DNA from: Ructibacterium sp965146665
GTDB lineage: Bacteria; Bacillota; Clostridia; Monoglobales; Monoglobaceae
Reading direction: 5' to 3'
Length of the DNA: 64,000 nt
NCBI GenBank assembly: GCA_965146665.1
Contig: CBCTHE010000002.1
Span: 124,001-188,000 of the forward strand
The notes under the pieces are model-generated. The model searched no databases. It was not told the DNA's origin and saw only the letters and a program-made list of their open reading frames with translations. This document shows, piece after piece, positions 9,710-19,083 of the stretch (positions are counted from its first letter, which is position 1; each line of letters begins with the position of its first letter). The translations under genes were made by a program, and so were the position numbers.

Positions 9710-12700
9710 TTATACTGTTTTCTTCACCGGCTTCATGCCTGTCAGGCTGTCCCACACATAGTACACAACCCGCTGGGAAGCGGCGTCTGTGATGGTAATG
9801 GGATCCAGCTGTACTGTGGTTGTACCGTTCGACGGCACTTCCTGGGTAAACGTTTTGCTTGTCATATCAGACAATACCCCATTGCTGTATACCGCCGCAA
9901 TGAGCACCGCGTCTTTTGCCTCCTCGGTGCCGTTCTGCATGACAAATTCCGGCACAAACTCGCCTGCCGCCATGTCAACCTTTTCACCGTCCCTGGTGAG
10001 GTAGGCATCTCTCCATCCAAAGTCCTGAGGCAGCTTTACAGCCGCCGGCTCCCAGATCTTCAGGTTGTCAATGGATCCCACAACCGTACCGGCCTCGGGT
10101 TCATAACCTGCCTCAGCCCCGACAGCGGGATAGAGGATCAGCTTGTATAAGCCTGTGCCGATATCGCCCATTTCCGCATCCTGTGTGCCAGGGATCAGGG
10201 TCTCGGTCCCGCCCTTGGGCGTAATCCAAACGCCCGTAATCTTTGTCTGACCGCTCACGGTGGCGTTCAGGCCGACCTTGAGATGTCCGGAGGTGAAGTC
10301 CATATTCTCCAGTGTCCCCAGCGGCACATACTTAGTGTCATTGTTCTGCAAAGCCTCCGCGGTTGTTGCGGTCAGATTCACGCGGACGCCAAAGGCTTTC
10401 TGTCCCGAAGATCCCTTATTGTCACAGAGAATCAGTCCCAGGCCGTTTTTCCCGCTCTTGTTCAGCTCCCAGTCCAGACTCACATAGGTCTTTCCTCTGG
10501 GTATCACGTCACAGGTCTTGTCTGTTCCCGGCTGAAGAGGAAGATTCACTTGATACGATACATTGTTCTTTCCATTTCTCGGCCCTGCATGCCGGATTTC
10601 AAGCTTGCCGTCTGCTGCTACGGCCGCCCCTTCACCGTCCCAGTTGTCCATGGTGGGTATAATTTGGGCGGAACTGTCAGTCAGTGCCTTGTCAAAGGTC
10701 TCGTTGAGCCATGTCTTTCCTGTGACAATCACCTCCGCCACCTTTACAAGAACCGTGACGGGATAGCCTTCCGTCTCTATGGGATCCTGGCCGCTGGTCT
10801 TCTCCGGATCCGGGAATTTGACAATGGGGGTCAGGGTTACCTGCGTATTTTCCTCGGGCAGGGTCACGGTTCCGTCTGCGGCAATCACATTGGGATGACT
10901 GCTCTCCCAGCGCACGATCTCCAGCCCGTTGAGGGTGGTTTTGGCATTGGAGAGCGCAAGATTATGGGTGACGTCCTCCGGGTCGGTGTTCTTGCCCTTA
11001 ATGGTGTCAAAGGCCACGGTGCTGTGGGGGGTTCCCGCGGCCTGGGCCTCTGCCGCCTCCCACACCTTCAGATTGTCAATGGATCCCACAACCGTGCCGG
11101 CCTCGGGTTCATAACCTTCCTCAACCCCAACGGCAGGATAGAGAATCAGCTTGTATAAGCCTGTGCCGATATCTCCCATCTCCTCATTTTGGGTGCCGGG
11201 GATCAGGGTCTCGGTTCCGCCCTTGGGGGTAATCCAAACGCCAATAATCTTTGTTGTCCCCTGCTCTGCTGCATCAACGCCAATTTTAATTTTTCCGGAG
11301 GTGAAATCCATTCCTTCCAGATTACCAAGAGAAACCCACTTCTCATCATTATTCTGCTGCGCTTCCACAGCTGCAGGAGTTATATCCACACGGACTCCAA
11401 AGGGAAGCTGTCCTGTTGTACCCATGTTGTCGCAAACACGGACGGAAAGACCGTTTTTCCCGCTCTTGTTCAGCTCATAGTCCATACTTACATAAGTTTT
11501 CCCTCTGGGTATCACGGCGCAGGTCTTGTCAGTTCCCGGCTGAAGCGGGAGGTTGACCTGATACGATACTTTGTTCTTTCCATTTCTCGGCCCTGTATGC
11601 CGGATTTCAAGCTTGCCTTCTGCTGCTGCGGCCGCTCCCTCGCCGTCCCAGTTGTCCACGGTGGGAATAATCTGGGTACTGCTGTTGGTCAGCGCTTTAT
11701 CAAAGGTCTCGTTGAGCATATACGCAAACTCGGCCGGGGGGATGGGCTTGGTATAGGTTCCCTCCGCGGCCAGCGGTGCGCTCTTTTTGCCAAAGGCATC
11801 CACTGCCGTAATCTCCGCGGTAAGGGGCACGCCCTCTTCCATCTCACCCTTTAAGGGATAGGTCAGGGTTTTTGGGACAGGGGAATATACATTTTCCGGC
11901 ATAACCTTCATGGTTCCCGCCGTATTGCCCGCCGGATCCTTGGTTCGGATCTCATAATAGCTCACTTTCCGCACATTGGCGGCCTGCGGGAAGGTGACCC
12001 GTCCCTCTTCTCCAACCGTCTCCAATACGGCCTTGGCGTCCTGTGCAAAGGCCGGCGCCGTGCCCCTTGACCCAGTGTAACGGAAGCTCTCCTTCATGGC
12101 GGTTTTATCCGCCTTCAGATCCACAATCCAGGGCTCGCCGATGACCACCCCGGTGTTGTGATACGGCGGCGCGGCAGAATAAGAGGTCTTTTTCACATCG
12201 CCCCAGTCCGCGTTCATGGCCACCCGGTCGAGCTCCACCCGGTCGTCAAAGACCTCCACAAAATAGGCCTGGGTCACCGGCATCTCAAACCGTTCGCCCA
12301 CCTCGTCGCCGTAGTTCTGGCCCGTGTGGGCCCAGAAAGTTCCCGGGGACTCGATATAGCTGGACGATCCCGTGTTCAGGGCCGTGAAGTCCTTCTGCCA
12401 GATGGACCGGTCGTCCTGCATGTCAAAGTGGGTATGGCCGGTAAAGGCAAGAAGATTGGGATAGTCCTTCAGCAGGGTATCAAAACCGCTGTTGCCCTTG
12501 TTGGTGGCAAATCCCACGGTATTGATCATGGGAATGTGCATGAAAAAGAAGATGGGCTTTGACGTGTCAGTATACTTGCTCAGCGTATTGTTCAAAAATG
12601 TCTTATGGGTGGACGCGCTGTACTGGCTGTTCACAATCACAAAGGGATACCCCTCAATCTCCAGGGCATAGTCGCCGTTGCTGTCCGCCGGGAACCAGGC

Positions 12701-13366
12701 CGCGGCGTCTCCGGTATAGTATTCCAGCATGGCGTTATGCCCCGCGTCGTGGTTGCCGGTGACCATCTGAATCCTGGTATCCATTTTCAGCCGCTTGAGA
12801 TTATCCTGAATCAGCTGCTTGACCACCGCGTGATCCGCCTTGAGGTTGGGCCGGCCGGCAATATAACTGCTGTCGTTGATCAGGTCGCCTGCAAAAACGA
12901 TTGCATCCGGGTTGGGGAAGATGGAGTGAATCACATCGAATTCCTTTTCTACCCGCGCCTGCTCAGACGCATAGTCGTCAATATGAAAGTCGCTGAGTAC
13001 CACAAATTGGAGTTTTGGCTCTTCAGCACCTTTTATAATGTAGGAAAAGGTCACCGGTTCGCTCTGCACTCCGTCCTTTACCGCCACCGCGCAGATATTG
13101 GTCGTCTCAGAGATCTGGATAGGGCTTGTGTATCTGGCAGAGCCGGTGTCCGGCATAAAGTTATCTGTTGTATAATAGATCTCCGCGTCCGGTGTCTCAC
13201 AGGACAGGCTAACGGTCTGCGCGGCCCGGTAAAGGCCCGGGGCAACGCTGGTCTGGGGCAGGGCCGGAGCCTCCGCAGCCCAGACGGTTCCCGGAACCGC
13301 AAAGAGGGAGAAGCACAGTCCCAGAATCACTAAAAAACTGCTCATTTTAAAAACCAACTTTTTCAT
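9710..13366 (-). CDS. Secreted calcineurin-like phosphoesterase with glycan-binding-type modules (1218 aa)
   Basis: The signal peptide ends near VWAAEA. A chitobiase/hexosaminidase C-terminal-like domain (about 38-110, EIYYTTD) comes next. A calcineurin-like metallophosphoesterase domain (about 115-410) has the complete metal-site series: LSDFHID (about 125), GDLIND, GNHD (about 203), MHIP and GHTHFD (about 310). Two copies of the IDNLKVWE-type module follow (about 530-790 and 905-1125), separated by an Ig-like domain, and then a roughly 95-aa C-terminal beta domain ending in VVYYVWDSLTGMKP. The enzyme should hydrolyse phosphomonoesters or diesters outside the cell; the substrate is unknown. 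ATG at 13366 is chosen because AAAGGGTG lies 7 nt upstream; a TTG two codons earlier is weaker. It follows the solute-binding protein gene in the same operon. Confidence 0.85.
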   Translation of the reverse strand: MKKLVFKMSSFLVILGLCFSLFAVPGTVWAAEAPALPQTSVAPGLYRAAQTVSLSCETPDAEIYYTTDNFMPDTGSARYTSPIQISETTNICAVAVKDGVQSEPVTFSYIIKGAEEPKLQFVVLSDFHIDDYASEQARVEKEFDVIHSIFPNPDAIVFAGDLINDSSYIAGRPNLKADHAVVKQLIQDNLKRLKMDTRIQMVTGNHDAGHNAMLEYYTGDAAAWFPADSNGDYALEIEGYPFVIVNSQYSASTHKTFLNNTLSKYTDTSKPIFFFMHIPMINTVGFATNKGNSGFDTLLKDYPNLLAFTGHTHFDMQDDRSIWQKDFTALNTGSSSYIESPGTFWAHTGQNYGDEVGERFEMPVTQAYFVEVFDDRVELDRVAMNADWGDVKKTSYSAAPPYHNTGVVIGEPWIVDLKADKTAMKESFRYTGSRGTAPAFAQDAKAVLETVGEEGRVTFPQAANVRKVSYYEIRTKDPAGNTAGTMKVMPENVYSPVPKTLTYPLKGEMEEGVPLTAEITAVDAFGKKSAPLAAEGTYTKPIPPAEFAYMLNETFDKALTNSSTQIIPTVDNWDGEGAAAAAEGKLEIRHTGPRNGKNKVSYQVNLPLQPGTDKTCAVIPRGKTYVSMDYELNKSGKNGLSVRVCDNMGTTGQLPFGVRVDITPAAVEAQQNNDEKWVSLGNLEGMDFTSGKIKIGVDAAEQGTTKIIGVWITPKGGTETLIPGTQNEEMGDIGTGLYKLILYPAVGVEEGYEPEAGTVVGSIDNLKVWEAAEAQAAGTPHSTVAFDTIKGKNTDPEDVTHNLALSNAKTTLNGLEIVRWESSHPNVIAADGTVTLPEENTQVTLTPIVKFPDPEKTSGQDPIETEGYPVTVLVKVAEVIVTGKTWLNETFDKALTDSSAQIIPTMDNWDGEGAAVAADGKLEIRHAGPRNGKNNVSYQVNLPLQPGTDKTCDVIPRGKTYVSLDWELNKSGKNGLGLILCDNKGSSGQKAFGVRVNLTATTAEALQNNDTKYVPLGTLENMDFTSGHLKVGLNATVSGQTKITGVWITPKGGTETLIPGTQDAEMGDIGTGLYKLILYPAVGAEAGYEPEAGTVVGSIDNLKIWEPAAVKLPQDFGWRDAYLTRDGEKVDMAAGEFVPEFVMQNGTEEAKDAVLIAAVYSNGVLSDMTSKTFTQEVPSNGTTTVQLDPITITDAASQRVVYYVWDSLTGMKPVKKTV
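11143..11527. repeat. 385-bp direct repeat, copy B
   Basis: Partner of 8861-9245, with one mismatch in 385 bp. It lies in the first module of the phosphoesterase gene. The second module of the same gene (about 10,060-10,520) is clearly more diverged. Confidence 0.95.
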
Positions 13367-13442
13367 TATCAATCACCCTTTCATTTTTCCGCCGCCGCGC
13401 GGCATCGCTTGCGTGCTGACAATTTTGTATAGCTGTCTCTCC

Positions 13443-13467
13443 GCCGAAGGGGGCGGCCCCCTCCGGC
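13443..13467 (-). promoter_or_regulatory. Intercistronic GC-rich hairpin after the solute-binding protein gene
   Basis: An 11-position stem with one A/C mismatch and a 3-nt loop (CGG) lies just downstream of the solute-binding protein stop codon. No T-run follows on the minus strand. This position is typical for a hairpin that stabilises the abundant binding-protein transcript; that role is inferred. Confidence 0.5.
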
Positions 13468-13485
13468 AGAAAGCTCCGATGCAGT

Positions 13486-15102
13486 TTAGTCAATGGAATC
13501 CCAGTAGTTCTGCGCGTCCTGCATGATCTTCTGCACCTCGCTGATTTTCATGCTTTCCAGCTGTTTGATGTGTGCGTCCCACTCCTCGTCAATGCTGCCG
13601 TTGGTGATCCACTCCGCTTCCTTCTGCTTGGAGTAGTCAATAATCTGCGGCAGGACGGCCTCCAGCGTTTTGCGCTGTTCCTCATTGTACTTCAAATGCT
13701 CCACGGTCATCATACTGGCAAAGGGCAGATAGCTCTCGTTGTTGTCAATTTTGTACTGGTCGCTCGGCGTACCGGTAAAATCTACGTTTTGGGTGAACCA
13801 GCGCTCTGTCAGCCCCATAACCGGGAACTGGAAGTTCTCCTCGCCGGCCCAGACAGAATCCTTGCCCTCTGGCGTGGGAATCTTGATATACTTGCCATCC
13901 CGCTTATCCAGATTTCTGCCGATCGGCCCGACATTCCATTCGTATGACGTATCCGGGTCCGCAGTGGTGTCCATCCAGCGGATGATGGCCTCCGGCGCGT
14001 CGGTGTTGCCGGAGATATAGTTGTTGGCAAACACGCCGAACACCGGCTTAAACACATTTTGCTCTCCGTTGGGCCCCCGCAGCGGCGGCACCAGCGTATA
14101 GGTCTCTATGGATTTGTCACGGGTTCCCGCGCTGGCAATGCTCCAGATATTGGTGGCGCCGGCCACAGAGGGATCCGCTTTCTGCCGGGCTTCCACATTG
14201 GTGCGTTCCCCGGTGAAGGCGTCTTTGTTGATCAGCCCTTCGGAATACAGCTTGTGAAAATATTTCACCGCTTCCTTATACTCCTCCTGCATATTGCTGA
14301 CCACAACCTTGCCGTTTTTCACAAAGAACGGGCCAGCCTCCGCACTGCCGCCGAAACCGGTATAGGCGCTGGACACGCCCCAGGAGCCAAACAGGGACGC
14401 AACGCCCGAGGTGTTGTTGTCCCAGTACAGCAGGAGCGGGATCTCATCCTCCTCGCCGTTGCCGTTTAAATCCTTCCCCTTAAAGGCCTTCAAGACCTCA
14501 TAGAATTCGTCCGTGGTGGCAGGCACATCCAGCCCCAGCTCCGCCAGCCATTTTTTGTTGATAATGGTGACGCCGCGGATCTTTTCTGCCGGAGACCTGT
14601 ACAGGGAGGGCACCGCGTACATATGGCCGTCCCGTGAGGTGGCCATTTTCTTGGCGTCAATATCCTCGTTCATGGCCGAATTGATATTGGGGGCGTATTG
14701 TTCGATTAAGTTTTCTACCGGGATGATCAGGCCGTCCTTGCCGTATTTATCAATGGTGTTGGACGGCATGTCTGACATCAGAAAGGCGTCGGGAATGTTT
14801 TCCTTTGAGGCAAAAGCCAAGCTGAGCTTTTCGCTGGCATCACCGGTAAAATACTGCCACTCCACATGGATGTTAGTCTTCTTCTCCAGATCCTGTACCA
14901 GGGATTTTTGGTTATATTCCTTTGTGTTGTTCCAGTTGGGGGCCATTACCTTGATGGTGAGCTTTTCATCCACAATGGGATATCCGGTCTTGTTGATGGC
15001 AACATGGTCTTTGGCGTTCTGGCCGCCATTTCCGCAGCCGCAAAGCCCTGCCGCCACGACGCCGCAGAGAACAGCGGCGGTTGCTTTCTTCCAGTTTTTC
15101 AT
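13486..15102 (-). CDS. ABC transporter extracellular solute-binding lipoprotein (538 aa)
   Basis: Lipoprotein signal MKNWKKATAAVLCG... with lipobox-like LCGC and a Gly/Asn-rich start to the mature part. Length and pattern fit LplA/YtcQ-type carbohydrate-binding proteins: LTIKVMAPNWNNTK, then DASEKLSLAFASKENIPDAF, then FTGERTNVEARQKADPS. It would capture oligosaccharides at the membrane and pass them to the two permeases at the head of this operon. It has a strong ribosome site (GGAGGAG, 6 nt). It is separated from the permeases by the phosphatase-superfamily gene, an unusual order. No ATPase gene is nearby, so a shared ATPase encoded elsewhere is expected. The transported sugar cannot be read from sequence. 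Confidence 0.9.
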   Translation of the reverse strand: MKNWKKATAAVLCGVVAAGLCGCGNGGQNAKDHVAINKTGYPIVDEKLTIKVMAPNWNNTKEYNQKSLVQDLEKKTNIHVEWQYFTGDASEKLSLAFASKENIPDAFLMSDMPSNTIDKYGKDGLIIPVENLIEQYAPNINSAMNEDIDAKKMATSRDGHMYAVPSLYRSPAEKIRGVTIINKKWLAELGLDVPATTDEFYEVLKAFKGKDLNGNGEEDEIPLLLYWDNNTSGVASLFGSWGVSSAYTGFGGSAEAGPFFVKNGKVVVSNMQEEYKEAVKYFHKLYSEGLINKDAFTGERTNVEARQKADPSVAGATNIWSIASAGTRDKSIETYTLVPPLRGPNGEQNVFKPVFGVFANNYISGNTDAPEAIIRWMDTTADPDTSYEWNVGPIGRNLDKRDGKYIKIPTPEGKDSVWAGEENFQFPVMGLTERWFTQNVDFTGTPSDQYKIDNNESYLPFASMMTVEHLKYNEEQRKTLEAVLPQIIDYSKQKEAEWITNGSIDEEWDAHIKQLESMKISEVQKIMQDAQNYWDSID

Positions 15103-15213
15103 GATGAACTCCTCCTTTTATATTTGCACGCCTACCACAAGCGCATTTTTTACAACTAAACAACCCACAATTTCACAATTCCATTCTCATTTCCTTTTCT
15201 GCCCGGCCGGGTT

Positions 15214-18105
15214 TTACTGAAGGGTTCCCGCTTTGGCGCAGGGGTCCTGCGCGTCTGCGCCCCAGACCATGACCTGAATCCGGCTGATGCCGGATGCCGG
15301 TACGGCAAAGCGCAGTTCCGCTTCCGTTTCTCTGATCACCTGAACCAGAATGCCCCTCTGGTCATACAGGGCGGCAAACAACTCCCTGCCCTCTGTGCCC
15401 TGCATGCACTGAACCGCAAGTTCCTTGCCGGCCGCGCCGGCCAGGGTGTCAACTTCCTGCCCGTCTGCAATAAATGCCCAATCCTTCTCTATGTTGGAAA
15501 GATCACAGTAGATCTCCTTGCCGCCGGCTGTACCCAGCATCACCTGACCGACCTTTTCCGCCTCGCCCGCCGCGTCATAGGTCAGGGAACAGACGGTTTC
15601 CGGGGTGTCTTCAAAGCCCAGAATCAGGCGGCCGTCCTTCTGATACAGCACCCTGCCCTCGGTTTCAACCTTTGCGGGGGCCGCGCCCTCCAGCATCAGA
15701 TCCACCACTTTCACCTGATTGTCCTGCTTCGCGTTTTCCAAGGTAATCCTGGCCTCTTTGCCGCTTCGGGTATAGGAAATCCGCTCCACGTCCCGGTTCT
15801 TTTTGGCCAGCTCCTCCTGGCTCAGATAGGTGTCGTTTGCGGAATCCCGCGTGAAGTCCTCAGAGGGACGCATACTCGCCGGTTTTTCATACCCCAGCGT
15901 ATTGAGCACGATGGCGCCCAGATCTGTGGTCTCGCCGCCGGTGAGCCTCTTTCCGCTGTCCACGGTCTGACCGCCCAGTCCAAAGTATACGATGGTGTTG
16001 TCCAAACGGCTGTTGTTGCCGTGGGCATGACCGCCGGTGGTGCCGCCGTGGTCCGCCGTGGAGATGAAAAGCGTGTCATCCAGCATATCCGTCTCCTTCA
16101 GGGCATCGTACACCCGTTCATAACAGCGGCTGCAGACGTTTTGTGTTTCATAGAACTTGTCTCCGAACCAGCCGTCGCTGGAGGAGAGATGTCCGTAGCC
16201 ATCCATATCATCCAGCACATAGAAGGTAAAGGCCGTATTCTTCATCTCGCCGCTTCGAATGTAATCCGCCAGCTGGGCCGCCAGATGCTCGTCGGGCTCC
16301 AGCCGGTCTGCCCCTTCCCCAAAGCCGGTGCTCCGGCGGGTATATGCGCCGCTGTCGATTTCCGCCACGCCGTCGATGATCGAGGCATATGCGGCAAAGC
16401 CGACCAGCTTTCTGGATGGGTCTTTGTCATTGATCGTCTTGTAGATGGACGGGTACTTTGCCTCCGCCTTTCCAAAGTCCGGATAATAGTTGGCGTGGGC
16501 GCTGTCATTGTCCACCTTATACTCGCTTGGCACTGTGCCTCCCGAACCATAGGTGCCTACCCCATGAAGGAAAGTATTGTAGTTCTGGCAGGAGCTGGGC
16601 GGATCAATGGTCCGCGTGCTGTAGGAAGTGGCCATGTACTCGTTGTGAAGCCACATGCCAAAGGCGCTGTCCTTCCGTGCCTCGTCAATGGTTTTTGTTC
16701 CATTGTAATAGGGGCCGTCATAGGGCGGCTTGCCGGTGCCGGGATGAAAGCTGTTGCCCGCGCCGTCGGTCACAATGGTTACCACCCGTTTATAGGGCTG
16801 TATCTTTGCGTTGGCGGCAATGGCCTTCTGTGTCGCCTCATCCTGGGCCATGGCCGCATCCCCGGCGCCGATGACGCCGTCGCCGTTGAGATCCTGAGGA
16901 TCTCCGGCATACACAGTAAAGGAGAGGGGGACCGCCTTGTTGGCGCCCTCATTTACAGGCTTACCGTCCTTGTCCAGGCAGTTGATGTTTTCAACCGTCA
17001 CCTGTGCCTCCCGCGCCGCAGTTTCTATCTCCGCAACAGAAAAGTCCAGCTTTGCAGCGCGGGTGGCGGCATAGTTTTTCACCGTCCCCTTTGGCATACC
17101 CTTGCCATTGTCAGACACCTTCATATGAAGCGTTCCCTTTTCGGTTTCCGCAACAGTCAGGTCAACAATCCTATCGGCCGACCAGCTCGGCTGTACATCC
17201 AGATAGGTCAGAAGGGCAGGATCGTATTTCAGGTCAAATTCCACTGAGTCCGCCGCATCGCCCTGGCTCTGCACATGGACGTTCACATTCATCCGGCCGC
17301 CTTCCGCAATCTTACTGCCGCCCACCAGCGTCACGTCCGCCTTGGTCTTCTCCGGTATCTGCTCCCAGACCTTGAGGTTGTCAATCTCAGTCAGAGGTTT
17401 GCCCAGCAGAGAAGCCGTCTTTCCCTTCGGCGACAGAATCAGAACGGAAAAGCCAGCGCTGCCCGAGAGTGTGCTGTTGGTCACAGAGGAAATCCCTTCT
17501 TCCTGTCCGTTTACCCATGCCTTTTGAATCACAGCGTGGCCTGCCGCGTCTGCTGCCAGCGCAAGCCGCAGTTTGATTCCGCCCGACAGGTTCACGCTTT
17601 TGCCGGTATTGCTTCCCGAAGGGGTGCCGCCGTTTTTACAATACTGGTAATTGATTTTTGATCCATTATAATTGAGCCGGAATAGATTTTCCTTATTGTT
17701 GTCACGGATATAAACGCTGGTGTCGCTTTCCGCCGCCTTCCAGTCAAACTCCAGCATGATTCGGCCGGGTGTTGATTTTCCTTCCGCCTCCATTCCTGGC
17801 ATCAGCGGAACATGCAGTTCAGACTGGGCAGACGCTCCGTTCTTTTGCACATAGGCCAGCCAGCCGTTGTCAAGTTCCATAACGCCGGAGGGTTTCTCCG
17901 CTCCCCAGTCGGAAATTGACGGGATGGGGCGCGTCTCTTTTTCGGATTCCTGGGGTATCGTGTCAAATGTCTCATTGAGCAAATATGTAATCTCTTCTTC
18001 CTCCTGGGCGGCCGCCGGAAGCGCCGCCGCAAACAGCTGGCATACAAAAACCAGACATACTGCCAGCGAAAAAACCTGTCTGCATTGCTTCAAACCCTGT
18101 TTCAT
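15214..18105 (-). CDS. Secreted alkaline-phosphatase-superfamily enzyme with jelly-roll, cohesin-like and dockerin-like parts (963 aa)
   Basis: Signal peptide, then one copy of the module that ends IDNLKVWE (about 40-260). A cohesin-like beta domain follows (about 265-395: VEFDLKYDPALLTYLDV), then a single EF-hand dockerin-like segment (DLNGDGVIGAGDAA, about 405). The type I phosphodiesterase/alkaline phosphatase fold begins near 435 (TIVTDGAGN), with metal motifs DDMDGYGH (about 635) and STADHGG plus GHAHG (about 685). A C-terminal beta domain closes the protein. This superfamily covers phosphatases, phosphodiesterases and sulfatases; no sulfatase CxPxR signature is seen, so phosphoester hydrolysis is favoured. 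ATG 18105 is preferred to the GTG at 18114, as AGGGAG is 11 nt from the ATG but only 2 nt from the GTG. It sits between the permeases and the binding protein. Confidence 0.8.
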   Translation of the reverse strand: MKQGLKQCRQVFSLAVCLVFVCQLFAAALPAAAQEEEEITYLLNETFDTIPQESEKETRPIPSISDWGAEKPSGVMELDNGWLAYVQKNGASAQSELHVPLMPGMEAEGKSTPGRIMLEFDWKAAESDTSVYIRDNNKENLFRLNYNGSKINYQYCKNGGTPSGSNTGKSVNLSGGIKLRLALAADAAGHAVIQKAWVNGQEEGISSVTNSTLSGSAGFSVLILSPKGKTASLLGKPLTEIDNLKVWEQIPEKTKADVTLVGGSKIAEGGRMNVNVHVQSQGDAADSVEFDLKYDPALLTYLDVQPSWSADRIVDLTVAETEKGTLHMKVSDNGKGMPKGTVKNYAATRAAKLDFSVAEIETAAREAQVTVENINCLDKDGKPVNEGANKAVPLSFTVYAGDPQDLNGDGVIGAGDAAMAQDEATQKAIAANAKIQPYKRVVTIVTDGAGNSFHPGTGKPPYDGPYYNGTKTIDEARKDSAFGMWLHNEYMATSYSTRTIDPPSSCQNYNTFLHGVGTYGSGGTVPSEYKVDNDSAHANYYPDFGKAEAKYPSIYKTINDKDPSRKLVGFAAYASIIDGVAEIDSGAYTRRSTGFGEGADRLEPDEHLAAQLADYIRSGEMKNTAFTFYVLDDMDGYGHLSSSDGWFGDKFYETQNVCSRCYERVYDALKETDMLDDTLFISTADHGGTTGGHAHGNNSRLDNTIVYFGLGGQTVDSGKRLTGGETTDLGAIVLNTLGYEKPASMRPSEDFTRDSANDTYLSQEELAKKNRDVERISYTRSGKEARITLENAKQDNQVKVVDLMLEGAAPAKVETEGRVLYQKDGRLILGFEDTPETVCSLTYDAAGEAEKVGQVMLGTAGGKEIYCDLSNIEKDWAFIADGQEVDTLAGAAGKELAVQCMQGTEGRELFAALYDQRGILVQVIRETEAELRFAVPASGISRIQVMVWGADAQDPCAKAGTLQ

Positions 18106-18161
18106 CAACAACACATCTCCCTTTGTATGGTTTTTCTTGCATTCATCAACAACGGTGTTTC

Positions 18162-19067
18162 TCAGCCCTTTACCGCCCCAATCATTACGCCCTTGACAAA
18201 ATATTTCTGTACAAAGGGGAACACCACCATCATGGGCAGGGTGGAAACTACAATGATACCATACTGCATGATACTGGTCAGGCTCTGCTGCTGGGCCACG
18301 TCCTCACTGCCCTGAAGCAGGTTCGCCATGGCATCGGTTGAGATCAGCAGCTCCCGCAGGACCAGCTGCAGCGGCTTCCACTTCTGCGTGTCGATGTAAA
18401 GCAGGGCCTGCATATAGGAGTTCCAGTGCATAACCGCATAATACAGGGCGATGACCGCAATCATGGTTTTGGACAGCGGCAGTACAATGGTCAGGAAAAA
18501 CCGGGTGTTCCGGCATCCGTCCATTTTTGCGGCCTCCAAAAGCTCATCCGGTATGGTGTTCTCAAAAAACGACCGGGCAATGATCATATTATACACAACC
18601 AGTGCATTGCAGACAAGCAGTACCACAGGATTGTTATATAGCCCCAGGTTCTGAATCAGCAGATAGGTTGGAATCATACCGCCGCTGAAATACATGGTTA
18701 CAATGAAGAAAATCATAATCGGCCGCCGGCCCACCAGATCCTTTCTGGAAAGGGAATAGGCGGCGGGCAGGGTCACAATCAGGTTAATCAGCGTTCCTGC
18801 CACCGTGTAAAATACCGAGTTGAGAAAACCCCGGATGATCATGCTGTCCTGAAAAATCTTTTCATAACCCATGGTGGTAAAGCCTTTAATTGAGAAAATT
18901 ACCTTGCCCGCGCCAACCAGCTCAGGCTTGCTGAAAGAGGCGATCACCACAAAGTAAAGCGGATAGACACAGATCACCAGCAATGCCAGCAGCAGCGCGT
19001 GCGCCACCCAGGAAAAGATCCGGTCCTCCATGGATTCTTTGATGTGCGCTTTTTTTGTTCTTGCCAT
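18162..19067 (-). CDS. Carbohydrate ABC transporter permease, LplC/YtcP type (301 aa)
   Basis: Six hydrophobic segments, with the first at about 20-40 (ALLLALLVICVYPLYFVVIA). The EAA loop LEAAKMDGCRN..ILP is present, and the C-terminus FVQKYFVKGVMIGAVKG is the usual ending of LplC-type permeases. It forms the membrane channel with the LplB-type partner encoded just upstream; 16 bp separate the genes. The start at MARTKKAHIKES is supported by GGAGGAAAAG upstream; the longer frame overlaps the partner gene and lacks a ribosome site. Confidence 0.93.
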   Translation of the reverse strand: MARTKKAHIKESMEDRIFSWVAHALLLALLVICVYPLYFVVIASFSKPELVGAGKVIFSIKGFTTMGYEKIFQDSMIIRGFLNSVFYTVAGTLINLIVTLPAAYSLSRKDLVGRRPIMIFFIVTMYFSGGMIPTYLLIQNLGLYNNPVVLLVCNALVVYNMIIARSFFENTIPDELLEAAKMDGCRNTRFFLTIVLPLSKTMIAVIALYYAVMHWNSYMQALLYIDTQKWKPLQLVLRELLISTDAMANLLQGSEDVAQQQSLTSIMQYGIIVVSTLPMMVVFPFVQKYFVKGVMIGAVKG

Positions 19068-19083
19068 TTTTCTTTTCCTCCTA

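Noticed and set aside
9594..9755. N-terminal extension of the 1712-aa SLH protein
   Set aside because: It would place 54 charged residues before a clean signal peptide and it crosses an intercistronic hairpin; the downstream ATG has GAGAGG.
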